NCBI RefSeq assembly: GCF_910592395.1
Contig: NC_088324.1
Location: 1,488,001-1,552,000, forward strand
Length of the DNA stretch: 64,000 nt
Source of the DNA: Lineus longissimus
Lineage: Eukaryota; Nemertea; Pilidiophora; Heteronemertea; Lineidae
Direction: 5' to 3'
The stretch's first letter is position 1; each line of letters begins with the position of its first letter. Both the position numbers and the translations under genes were made by a program. Of this stretch, positions 33,107-44,952 are shown piece by piece. The notes under the pieces were generated by a model that made no database searches, was not told where the DNA came from, and was given only the letters and a program-made list of their open reading frames with translations.

Positions 33107-36100
33107 CTATTTACATTTGAAGTTAGTGACCTGCCTTGAAATCGTGACGCGACGCAATGATGCACGGTGAATCAATGTGTATTGTGGCCTTGCTACTAAC
33201 ATTGAAACTTCATCTATGCAAATTAATTTGAGATTGTTGTATTTGTAGGCCATTTTTGCATCATTGGAGAAGACTTCAAACATTTCATTGTTATCGTTCC
33301 GTGAAATACCCATAGCACTTGTCAATTGTTTCTCCATTTATTAATTTAGCTGCAGTTGCAGTTGGTGACATGACCAGGACTGGTGATTTTGTGAGTTCAT
33401 CTCCTGACTTCATCAGAACAAGTTTTGCAGCTTCTATTATTGTTGTCATTAGGAATGTTTTTCCTGTGCCAGCGGCTCCTCCAATGTAGATATGGAATGG
33501 GTTGTGTTTGTCACAATTTGTTAAACATTCCAAAACATCATCAAATATTTGACGCTGTTGGTTGTTGAGGAGACGTATTTTTGCACAAACAGTTTCTTTA
33601 CTTTTCACATTTGTGTCACTTGTGGATTTTGTGTTTTGAGCTGTGTTGATGAAATGGTTAAGGTCTTTTGAGGATGTTTTATCAGTTGGAACTTTAAGTA
33701 ATTCTTCATCTTCAGTGGCACTGTCAGTGTCACTATTGTCATCTGTTTTTTCGTTCATTTCAATGTTAAAGTGGCTCAGTAACTCAGTCATATTTAGCAA
33801 CAATTCTCGATTTGGTTCAAATTCTTTTCGAAGGCATTCAATATTTGTGTTTTCTTCTTTGAACAACTGCTGAAGTGATTTATGTGGGTGTTTATGAATT
33901 TCTTTTTGTTCGTTTCTGAATGGTTTGAAAAGAAGCAGCAAATTTCGCATAGTTTCATCATTGTTTGTTTTGTTGAGATGGTATCGAATGATGGCATGTT
34001 TCTTATGTTTTTGAATGTAACCAAAATTATCGGTCAGTTTTAATTTTGTGCCAGTTTCAGTTATTCCGTCATCCTCTTGAATTGTAAACAAATCTTGGGC
34101 TTTTACTTCTTCTTTATTTGTATACAGGATATTATAATCACGTGCAAATTCTGCAAGTGACAAATTTTCCAATACCTCAGGACGATGACTATAATAATCG
34201 TGAATGCTGTTGAAGAAAGGATTGTCAGTATCTTGCAATTTTTCAAGATTTGGTTTTAATAATCCATCTCGTTGTGAAGGTTTGTTCAAGTTAACGAATT
34301 TATGAGTAAGCGTACTGTAACACATGACAAGGCCAAGCATTCGATATATAGCTTCTGGACGAGATACTTCGCGTGAATTGTCCAAAGCACGACTGAAGGC
34401 CATCATTTTGTCCTGTGTGGAACTGCCAAATTCCGCGGTATCTGATTCTATTTGTTTAAGGAGACGACTCAATCCACTTTCTCCTTTTGTAAGGTAGCCG
34501 AAAATGTACGCTACACAAGCATACTCGTCTGTTTTGAATGAAACATCTATATTTGCACGATGAACACTAAGAAGTGTTTTGTTGTAATTGTTAGTGAAAA
34601 CATCTCTGCAATTTCGTTTATGGAACACTTGAGAACCATGTCCTGAGTCACCAACTGAGGTGCGCAGGGCATTGATATAATCCTCTTCTGTGAGATTTAA
34701 TTGATGTAAAAAATCATCAAATGTAAGCTCATAAAATTTTGCCAACTTGTCAGATGTGTTGGGTTTTTCTCCATTGTTATGGTCATAAGTTTGGCGGATG
34801 ATGTAGTTGCGTATTTTTTTGTAGTTTCTTTTCCACAATTTCACTTTTTCTGTTGGTGTTGAAAAATCCAATGCATCAAGAATTGTTGTCTGGCGCATGG
34901 GAAACTTTGGAAATTTGAAACGGCATTTGTGAAGCGTTAATTTTGGTCCTATTGCATCTTTTTCATGACTGTTATGCCCTTCTGTACAATTAACGACTAT
35001 TTCTTTTTGTTTTTTGCGGCATGTGAATGTGTGGCCATGAGTTTGATAGAAAGAAACAAGGTCTTTTAAAGGGTCACCATCTGAAGGCAACTGACCACTG
35101 ATGATTGCGTCAATGAATTCACAACAATTTTGATTTGATTCTGAAGCTTTTGTGTAATGAGGGGCAGGATTTTGGTTTTCATCCACCAACCAAAGCATGG
35201 AATGCACATGAGGTGCACCTCGTTGCTGAAATTCTATACGGAAAAAATAATCATTGACTCTATAGTTAGCAAATATGCCTGGAGTTTGGAATTGATTAAA
35301 TAGATGACGTATACGTTTATTGAAGTGCATTACAGTTTTTACCATTTTTTTAGATATTAGACGCTTTTTTGGTGCATTTGTGAGGTCCTTAATATCAATC
35401 AATTTGGTGTCTTTGTTTTCTTGTTCCCATAACATTGTTATGAGTTCATTCCAATGTGCTTCGGCAGCACTCATTGTAAGAAACAAATGTGGTGCTCCAA
35501 TTTGTCTTATCATACTCAAAACCTTATTTTTGGCTTGTTGAAAATAAGGACTTGTGCCACGAACTGTTTTAAAAGCTTTATAGCCAACATCCTTTCTTTC
35601 TATATCATTTTTGTCAGCACTACTTAAAAACTGCACATCATACTTTTGACGATTCACTTTAGATTTGCGAAAAAAAGTTGCTACCGAACGTTTAATTTCT
35701 AAACTTTCTTTTACCAAGTAGAGAAAGAAGACGTAAGTTGTGTCTTCACGAAATCGGGGGTCAAGACCAAGTAGTCTTTGTCTTACATAGTTAGCAAAAC
35801 CTACCTTTTTAGGGGCATAAGTTGACAGATAGCTTCCAGTACCTGAGGGAAATAAGTGTGGGAATGCTTTTTCTTCCAAATAATTTGGAGATCCCCAATT
35901 TATAAAGTTTTTGTCATGTGTCGGGGCTAAATGAATTTTTTGCAAATGTTCTGAAACATTTTCACAGTTGTCATTTGAACATTTTTGCGATTGTACTTTT
36001 TGAGTCTTCGTTGGACATTTGTAATTTTTAATTGTGTCGGCAATGACATCACTTATTGCGTTGTTGCCATCTCGTTTGACGAAACTGTCCAAAACTGTGT

Positions 36101-37472
36101 CATCAATAATTTCAGTGAGATAGTGCGGCATATCATAATTGTTAGATTTGGGTGTCAAGTTTTTGGGTAGGTTATCTTCATTATTTTCTTGGTCATGTGG
36201 TTTTTCATCAAACTGATTTTGTATATCAAATGAATTGACATGACAATGAGTATGCTCTGTGTTTTGGGTGTCAAACAGCTGTTCTTCAGTATTAGTGTTT
36301 GCATTGATGTCTTCAGGTTTTTCATTGGCATCTTTTGGCAGATTTTCTTGTGCTCTCACATTGTTAAGTGATTCTGCCAAGAATGCGTCAATGCTATCAT
36401 TGTGCATATCCAAAGATTGAAATAATGGGTTGTTTTGTTTGAAATATTCAAAATAAGTCAACGCTTTAGGTTTCGATATGACTTCCTCTATATAAGAGCC
36501 TTTATATTCAGGTCGTCTCTTGAGTGCTACTGGTATCAATTCCTGATTGATAGGTAACAAAGTTTCCACAGTGTTCTTTACTTTGGCTTCCATACAAATG
36601 AGAGACCCATGCACTTTAAATTCACTTGAGCGAGGAATATGTGCTACACGTATAAATGGCATGACAAGTTTGAGAAGATGGGCCTCACACTTATTTAGAC
36701 TCATATCATTTGTTAATAAATGTGGTGGAAGTTGTGGAACTGAAAAATTGTAGTGTTTTTCATTGCATGCAGGAATACGTCCCTTTTTGATTGTTCGTAA
36801 GCAACTCTTACAAACATAATAATTCCCATCGGAGGAAATTGTTACTGGCAGATCACTTTTTGCATCTGCATTAATTATCAATGGCTTTTTGATTTGTTCT
36901 TGAGTAAAGGTTTTTTTTCTTCCTTTTAGACATATTTTAGTGACTGCATGACGTGTGTGTGATCTCAAGTCACTGACACACACATAAGCTGCATTAGTTT
37001 TACGTATTAAATCTTTGTGCATACGATTGATATTGTGATTGGAAGATATTTTTGGAATGAATGGTATCTTATTTTTCTGACGTTGCTGTTGATGTTTTGA
37101 CAATTTTTCCAATAAATTTTTTCGATTTTCTTTTTTTAGTAAATCATGTTTCATTTGTGAAGTGGGTTTTTGTGTTCTTTCTTTGTCATTGGAAATCATG
37201 TTGAAATCTGTAAATCGTTTCGGAATTGTTATTGGCCTTGAAGGTCGTTCTTTTCTTTGCTGTGGACATGTGCGTGTTTCACTTAACGATGGCATGGCCT
37301 CACGAGCATTTGTTTTTGTTGTAGTTCGACCACGTTTAGTTAGTCCATGTTTCATATTTGACAGTTCATCGTGGAGTTCACTTTCCATGGAACGTTTTAA
37401 TTTGCGAAGTCGATCATTTTCAAAATGAATGTCCTTATTTTTTACAATAGGTATAGGCACTCGCCGGACCAT
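33107..37472 (-). pseudogene. Helitron 1 Rep/helicase, truncated
   Basis: One 1393-codon frame (37472-33291) covers a basic N-terminus, a DUF6570-like Cys-containing region (about residues 210-370), and the Helitron Rep nuclease with its HUH motif GAPHVHSML (about 752) and Tyr-containing AYIFGYLTKG (about 990). A Pif1-type helicase begins with Walker A GGAAGTGKT (about 1335). The frame shifts near 33335 and continues in a second frame to Walker B (CIDEVSML, about 33195), after which similarity stops; helicase motifs III-VI are missing. Rep nicks and joins DNA and the helicase unwinds it in rolling-circle transposition. The first codons (37472-37447) are not Helitron: they come from the end of the DNA transposon inserted there. 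The true start may be a later ATG. Confidence 0.88.
37438..37446. other. Left target-site duplication of the 7.28-kb transposon
   Basis: TTTTTTACA, identical to 44725-44733. Confidence 0.8.
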
Positions 37473-37776
37473 AGCGGACCATGCCTAATAGCGTATGAAT
37501 ACTTAAAAAAATTGTAGCTCCTTTATTATTCATCATAGACTAATAAAACCATACATTTTTAGCTCCGCTGACAAAGTCAGCGGAGCTAGTCAAATAGCTA
37601 TTCGATTGGTGTCCGTCCTTCCTTCCATCCATCCTGCCATCCTTCCATCTAGCCATCTGTAGACAAAGTTGGGCATTTTGTAATCATACAACTGAGGCAC
37701 TTCAAATCTAGTCTTGCTTATAAACACCGCAGAAAATGTTGGTTACGGAAAAAAATTTGGGCGATTCGACTCAAAT
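37463..37776. mobile_element. 314-bp insertion flanked by a 15-bp direct repeat
   Basis: TAGGTATAGGCACTC occurs at 37448-37462 and again at 37777-37791, duplicating the transposon end. The DNA between contains a perfect hairpin (AGCTCCGCTGAC AAA GTCAGCGGAGCT, about 37560-37587) and a CCTTCCTTCCATCCAT tract. A duplication of this length is typical of retroposed (SINE or LINE-like) insertions. Confidence 0.55.
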
Positions 37777-37791
37777 TAGGTATAGGCACTC

Positions 37792-38978
37792 AAAAATTAA
37801 AGTTTACAGGATCAGCTCAAAAGCATGTTGTATCATCTTGGATTAGAACCAAATAAGAGCACAGAAAATTTCAGTTGATTTGGATGAACAGTTTTTGAGA
37901 TATGGGGGTTGGGGTACCCCCCCTGCTCAAAGGGCGCGCGCTCAGTGTCAAAAATGTGGTTTTTGGATACCAATAAATAAAAATCTAAAAGAGATATGAT
38001 ACTCATTTTGCTTTTATTTGACCAACACTGGCCTCTAGTCTGCATAACTGCAAGATACCATGAGTGAGTTGCCTAGTTTTAGAGATATGATGCCTTAAAA
38101 ATGCTTTTTTTTTCAGTTTTGGGAGGTCAAAGTTGGCCCCGGGAGAATTTTTGAGGCCGCTTAACTTTTTTTTGAAAGTGTTTGCAGGCCCAAGATCATT
38201 TTTCACCCAGACACTTATGTGGGCTAAACCAGCCTATTTCTTTTGGGGGGTCTGTTTGCCATTCATAAAAGGTTAGGAAGGCTCAAAAATGCTCAAAACT
38301 CAATATTTCGTGACGGAAAAAATTTCTGAAAAAAGTCAAAAAATGTCACTTTTTGAAAAATCCTCAACTATTCAATTTTCAATCCATAGTACTGAAATTT
38401 GCATCTAAGGGTAAACAGCATCCACTAAATCGGATAAAACAAATTTGTCATATCTCTTATGGTTCACAAATGATTTGTAATTCAATAACCTTAATATACA
38501 AAAAAATCAAAAACGACACAACTTTTGAAAATTCATCAAAAGTTTAGAATCTGCTCCATGCTGCTGGGTTTAAGCTTGTAAGGATATAAATAACCCTCTT
38601 AATCTATCTAAACAGGCTATTCTTTCATATCTTGTATAGTTTTCAAGTTATACATGATTCAAAGGCATGGAAAATTGGCAAAATTCATAATTTCAAAAAA
38701 AGCTGGTTGACCCAAGTGCAACAACAGCACCAGCAGTCTAAGTTCCTTACATTAGCATGGCACGTTCTGGTGACTATTTGAATTGAGTACAGTTCTGTCT
38801 GCAGTTGTGTGAACTTACTACAGGTCACTATACAAGTATTTGGAATCTTTCCTTTCCAAAAGAGTCAATCTTATCACACTCACTCGCAAAACAAAAGGTG
38901 GAACTCAAACCTACTCCATCCTGGGAATTGAATCAATGTAAGTACCAGTATTTTCACCTTACACTCAACACTCTACAC
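37792..38978 (-). other. 3' non-coding part of the 7.28-kb transposon
   Basis: It shows similarity to 61840-62640 (shared words include AAAATTTCAG, GGTACCCCCC, TGGTTTTTGGA and the spacing between them). No ORF. It probably holds the 3' UTR and sub-terminal transposon sequence. Confidence 0.6.
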
Positions 38979-41900
38979 TCAACTGGACATTTTCACATAT
39001 TTCTTGAATAAGCTAGTCAGTTCTTTCATATTTCCCAAAGTCCATATTCTACCATTAGCAGTTGTCATGAGAAAGTCTGAGTGGAAAACAAACTTGCTGT
39101 CTACAGTGTCCATCATGTCAAGCCCACCCACGAAACGATACTGATTCTTCCTGACAGTACGTTGTTCGGCAAAAGTAATGTCTGCTTGGTTTTCGCTTTT
39201 GATGTCCAAAACTTGTCCAACATGGAATTTAGGCCCTGATCTTCCATCATTGTAGTAGACTGCCACCCATTCTCCTTGAGACTTGAACTTGTACTCTCCG
39301 TATTTCATCTTCTTCACAGTCACGGGCATGGGGTCTCCACTTTTTCTCTTGAGGGGGTTGAGCGGCTTGTCACTGTCCATCTCTGCAAGTGCAAGTAGAA
39401 ACAATTAATTTAATAACTAGCAGGTTGCTATTGGCAGGGTTATTTCTGACGCGAGTTATTATGATGAATACCGGTACATTGTTTGTAATATGATTCAAAC
39501 ATACAGTGACCATATGTTAGGATTTTGAACCTACCTTGAACAGTAATCCCATTTTCCATTTCACTTTCAGATTCAGAGTCGGATTCATCACCACTGCCTT
39601 CATCACTTGATACGATGTCACCTGAGTCGCTGTCACTCGTCTCGGAGCGGATGTTGTCATAGAGTGCTTCCTCTTCCTCGCTGTCAATATCGGTGTTTTC
39701 TAGGTCGTCCTCGCCATTATCATCTCCGGCTGTGTCTGCCCGGTCAGAGCTTCCTTCGGGTACACCAACTAGCGCTTGGCCAACCTCATCTTCTGGAAAA
39801 ATGGAGATGAATTTTAGAAATGAAATTTAGATATCAATGTGAAACTATTTATTGGGAAAATGAAGTCTATATTATTAATCAATATTCACTAAGTTAATGT
39901 TGTCTTCAAGTTTGAACAGCTGAACAATTGAGATGCATGACTTATGAATGATTGATAGTATATCAAAATGATCATTATGATGAATGATTACCTTTATTTT
40001 CATTTCCCAGGCTGGCAAGGAACGTCTTCATGTTGCTGGCTACTGTTTCCCACGGAAGTTTGGAGGCCACCAAAAGCTTACTCTTCACACCAAGGACAAC
40101 CTTCAGGTATTGAATCTCGTTATTTAGGGCAGACTTTTTCTTCGTTTTGTTCCCACATTTTTTCAGGAGGACATCAACGTCTTTGGGTCGGAGGCATGGA
40201 CCGCCCTGGGTCTTAACTTTTTCAGAGATGGCAGCTTTCCTTTTCACAGCCTTTTCACGTTTCTCTCCTAGTGTCATCTGAACAGCTAAGATACGGACCT
40301 GGTGTTTCTTCTTCACATCCATTTCATCGAGTTTATGTTTGTGTCGCAAGGCCGGAGCTTTCTTGGCAGATCGGGATAGCAGCTCATGTTGCTCGATTTC
40401 AGACTTCAAGTTTAACCAACTTCTTATTGGTTTGTTCCTTTTCATCATGTTCGTCATGCTTCTGTGGTGAAGAGATGCGTTGCGCTTGGTAAACAAACTG
40501 AAATCTAGATCCGCCAAGTGAGCTTCTCGAGTAAGGTTCGTGAGTTGGCAGTGTTGCATTTTCCTTCGTAGTTCTTCATCTCTGACATCATGATAACGTC
40601 CTCCTGGAAGAAAGTCTGTCAGTTGTCGATCAGTCACGGCCAAGAATCCTGTGAAGAGATTTTGCAATGTTTCTTTGACCAACTGTCTGTCAGTTACTTC
40701 CTTCAGTTTGGCACATTCTGCAAGACGATCAATGTGGAAGTTTGGAATGATCGAACTGTAGTCACCGTCAACTAGGGCAGAAGCATCTGTAGAATACAGG
40801 ACAAACTTTTCTCTCATTGGGACGATATACTTGTACAGGTCAAGGTACTTGACATCACTAGTCACGAGTTTCCAGTACGGGCCAGTTACAACATGGAACA
40901 GAATGCCAACAGCACAAAGCAGGTCATCTACAACATCAGACTTGGAGTCGGCAAGAACACTCTGAAGCTTGAGATTGGGGGTTGCTCTGTAGTTCGAGAA
41001 GAAGTCAATGATGTGTAACCTGTGGTAGTGGAGTGCTGAGGCTGCTTCAAAAAAGTTGTTGAATCGATTCCCTCTGAAGCTCTGGATATGTGATGTCGTC
41101 TCCTTCAGATCACAATAGGCCTCCCACGCTGAACGACAACCATTCTTCTCATCACCGCGAGGGCCCAAGACATCACAGGCTGTCCTGATAAGCCTAGCTA
41201 CTGCCGATTCCCCTGCTGCACTAAAGGATTTGAACACTGGAAGTGCGTCCCTTCCAAGCTTACCAAGGGGCTTCTGTAATGCTTTGAGGGCTTTTTCTGC
41301 TTCAGAACTAAGGCCAAGCAAGAAGTGAGCACTGCAGAACAGGAACTGGAGTTGTTGGTCTTTGTCATCATCTGTGACACCAAGGATCTTGTTTCTTTCC
41401 TCGTTCATAGCAGCGTCAAAACTCTTCATTACGCTGGCCCTATCCGACATCAATCCAATCATTTTCTTCAGAAGCCCTTTGTATATCACCTGAGGGTCAT
41501 CATCATTGTCGACATACACGTCCGAGAGCTCCATCAGAAGACGAGTGGCGAGGTCGAGGAGAGTTTGGGTGTCCTCCGTGACAACCATGGTGTAACCCAA
41601 ACTCATGACGTGACCCGAAGATGTAGTGGCCTGATTGCCAACATAGCTGGTGTTGCTCCTCATGGTACCATCAGTGTGGAGGTCCCAACCATCTGACTCG
41701 AGAAGGGTTTCAGCAAGATGAATTTCACTGAGCACGTTTCCTCTGTCTGCAAATCACATGTTTGATCTATTTGAGGGGACATCCTTATCTTTCAATGTAA
41801 CTTTGAACAGGCACTCACTCAGGCATTGGATTGCTTTTGAAGCACAACAAGCAGGTATCCCAACCTCCCCTATTAACTGGATGATACATTTGACCACAGC

Positions 41901-43933
41901 ATCGGTGAATCTGTCTCCTGCTTTTGTTACCAAGGTCCTTGGATTCATGTCTTCCAGCTGTAACAGGTAGTTGTCTATTTCCGCCTTTAGAGCGATGATC
42001 TTCTGCTTTCGCTCCTTGTCCACAGCTCTTAAACCTTCAATCAGTGTCTTTGATTTGCTTAATTGAGTCTGCAGGTATTTAACGTTTTGTTTCAGGTGAC
42101 TGATTTCTGCAGCGCAACCATCCCCGCTGTGCTTTTTGAAAAACTGTTCATACTGTTCATAGGAATCTTCTTTTCTTTTCATCCTTTTATAGTAGGCACT
42201 CTGCTGTGCAGCACTAAGTTCAGATTGCAAACGCGCACTATCTGCATTTGCCAACCTAAGGTTTTCATTCACAGTAAGTAACTCTGATTTCATTTTGAGA
42301 AGCTGCTCTTTAGACTTTTGTAATTCTCTTTCCACTAAAATCACGTCTTGTTGCTTTCCTATCAGTTCTTTTCGGCTCTTTTCATTCTCTTGGGTCATTA
42401 CCACCAGTTTCAAGTTTGCGCCTTCATTTTGTTTTTTTTCAAGATCGCCCAATTTCCCCTTCACAAATCTTAACTCTGATCCTAAGAGGGCTAACTGGCT
42501 GGCTCTGCTCTCTATCAACACCTGATTCCTGTTCACTGCTTCGTTAACTGGTTCGCCATTGTTTGTCTCATCTGATGGTCCAACTGAAGCTGGTCTGTCT
42601 GTGTCACCAGTGTTACTAGCAGGGCCTACAATGTGCATGGGAACTACGGTCGGACCTGTAAATGTTGCACTGCAAAATTCTTCAAATTTAACTTTTCCCA
42701 CACTCTTGTTCTTGGATTTTTGTAACAAGGCATACTTGTCCATTAAACTGTCAATACACTTCTTTGCTTTTTGTTCTGAGCACTGAAATTCAAAATTGCA
42801 ACATTTCAGCCAGTCCCTAGTATGCTGAGACGTCAAGTTTTCCTTTTTCCGGAAGCGTTCAAGTTTTGCAACAAATTCATTAGATACTACAAACAATGTA
42901 ACTTTGTCAAGTTTTTGTTTCAGTGCATCAAGATCTCCCAATAAGTCAGTTCGTGTAATTGTTTCCAGGCCATTGCCAATGCGTTTAGCGTATTCTGCAA
43001 AAGGACTGTCTTTGATAGCTGCCTGGCTGAGGAAGTCCTTCAGAAGATCGTCATTCGGAATGTTTCTCAAACACCGTTCAGATATACTCCTAAACTGATA
43101 GTCTGTCAGATCACAACTTAACGGAAACATGCGTCCTAGAATCCCTTCCACGAACATCCATGTTTTGCCATGCTGTAAGCGTAAGTGATGTAGCTGCAGA
43201 AAGATGCGAAAGTCACACACCGCATTCGGAGGCAGATTCACCCTTCTACCTCTCCCCTTGGCAACGAACCACTGTTCCAGGCAGTGGTACTGCTCATCTT
43301 CTGCAAAAAAGATTAATATCAGAATTAGCCTACCATTAACTATTATATGTATAAATTATTTTATTTAATAATTTTGAAATGAATATGCAATAAAACAGTA
43401 AAAACATTGTGAAAATGTGTCATCTTATTTTGTAAACATTGCCACGTGTTGTTTGTTTACCAATCGGACCAATTAACAGGCCTGAATCGTATCACGTGAC
43501 CAGTAACAAAATTGTCAGTAGTAATGGCCGTTTGGAACGGATAATCTGGGTCATGCAACCTAACTTTTCAATCGCTAGTTTTCATGTATAAATCATTGCC
43601 AAGTGCGAAAAAGTTATCTGTATGATGAAGATATTACACACTATCATCGTTCCTTGTTGATATTTAATTGAAATATATCGCCAGTAAAAATCAGAGTGGA
43701 CCGGGACGACGGGAAGACGAAAATTCAAATTGAACTGAGCTGAGTCTCCTCAACATCGGCCTAAAATTTTGAAAGAGCTTGGAAAATAAATAAAATAAAG
43801 CTATAAAAGTATTCTTTATGCAATAATCTAGCAGTATAACATCACATTGTAAAGTTTACGTACGTAATTCTTCCACTAAAGATGCTAAAAATACTGAAGC
43901 GGTGGAGTCGAGTGCCAAATCTGGCGTCGCCAT
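38979..43933 (-). CDS. Four-exon transposon gene: coiled-coil, RNase H-like(?), Tudor-like protein
   Basis: Exons: 43933-43864 (ATG, MATPDLAL), 43300-39992, 39792-39535, 39382-38979. All junctions have GT/AG and agree in phase (1, 1, 1). Seen: a basic KGRGRR box; a helical region and long coiled coil (about 42500-41980); then HTDGTMRSN (41663), SDRAS (41445), CSAHFLLGL (41335) and RGNRFN (41075). This series resembles the D, D, CxxH and WN-like steps of hAT-type RNase H transposases. After it come a basic lysine-rich stretch, an acidic exon (SDSDSGD, ESDSESE) and a last exon with a Tudor/SH3-like strand pattern (GEWVAVYYNDG...HVGQVL). One in-frame TGA interrupts exon 2 at 41754-41756; the frame is otherwise open. 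Predicted length about 1,350 residues. The transposase role is inferred from the terminal repeats and motif order. An alternative 5' end would use exons at 44.95-48.9 kb, which are also in phase. Confidence 0.7.
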
Positions 43934-44394
43934 TTTTTCTCAAATCATACTGGCGGAAGAGAGGCTCACCCCAGTCTCAACGGTCCGGCGCTGTCTTGCA
44001 CTATGAAGTGCCATTTCAGCATGAATTCTATTGAAAAGAAAACTTCTTTCTCTTTATTTTGGTACCCACTTTTCTATATTTTTATTCGTGGGTATTGGTC
44101 AGATTTTGCGATTGAAAACACTGATACATAGTTTTTTCAAAATTTTGAGCTTTATTCATGAAAATAACTATTATGCATCTGGTATGACAAGAAAGGTGAT
44201 CGGACATTGCAGAACATGGTAAAGATAATAATTATGTGGAACAGAGTACAACACAGCGCCGTGGGTTTTTCCTGAGCGCCTCAATATTTTCTGTCAGCTG
44301 ATCGCAATTAAGGCTTAGTGGCTGCGTGGCTGATTAGTGTTTCGCAAGCGATGTTTAGGCAAGTTCATTTTATTGAAAGAGGACATCAATGGAT

Positions 44395-44706
44395 ATGATA
44401 GGAATATCAATGGAAAGGTATTTTCAAGAGGCGTCTACTGGTAGTTTTTATTTTCTGATTGATGAAATGGTTGTGAAACAGCAGCGAGATGAAGATGGGA
44501 GAAATTTAACATTTACTACGCAATGACCCGATTCTTCCAATGATATCCGGAATGATAGGAATATCAATGGAAAGGTATTTTCAAGAGGCGTCTACTGGTA
44601 GTTTTTATTTTCTGATTGATGAAATGGTTGTGAAACAGCAGCGAGATGAAGATGGGAGAAATTTAACATTTACTACGCAATGACCCGATTCTTCCAATGA
44701 TATCCG
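44395..44706. repeat. 157-bp tandem duplication at the transposon right end
   Basis: 44395-44551 and 44552-44706 are nearly identical (ATGATAGGAATATCAATGG to CCAATGATATCCG). They lie immediately inside the right terminal repeat and may be sub-terminal binding repeats or a recent slippage. Confidence 0.92.
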
Positions 44707-44710
44707 TGCC

Positions 44711-44733
44711 GTGCCTATACCTATTTTTTTACA
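44711..44733. other. Right terminal repeat and target duplication of the 7.28-kb transposon
   Basis: GTGCCTATACCTAT (44711-44724) complements the left end; TTTTTTACA (44725-44733) repeats the left flank. Confidence 0.8.
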
Positions 44734-44952
44734 TGTATGAAGTCAGGTTAACTATCAACTGGACAGTACTATTCTTAAATAATTATCCACTTGACTTCAT
44801 CTGAGTTTGTATCTAACCTAAGCTTCAATTACTGAGACTTTTTTGTTGCCTGAAGGGATTTTGTCCTCTGGCTTAATGAAACATGTACCTAAGTAGCTGA
44901 GAAAGGGTTTCTTTTTCCCACTGGTTGAAAGTGAAACAACATTGCAACTTAC

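Larger units (their letters stand above)
37447..44724 (-). mobile_element. 7.28-kb DNA transposon of unassigned superfamily
   Basis: Exact 14-bp terminal inverted repeats (ATAGGTATAGGCAC at 37447-37460, complement at 44711-44724) are flanked by an exact 9-bp direct repeat TTTTTTACA. The element carries one four-exon gene on the minus strand. The 9-bp duplication recalls Mutator-like elements, the protein layout recalls hAT-type RNase H transposases, and neither assignment is secure. It sits at the 5' side of the Helitron 1 Rep frame. Related broken members lie at 60.25-64 kb. Confidence 0.8.

Noticed and set aside
37777-44719. Transposon ending at 37777 with a 3-bp ATT duplication
   Set aside because: The pair 37447/44724 has a longer exact inverted repeat and an exact 9-bp duplication; the 37777 copy of the end is better explained by the 314-bp insertion.
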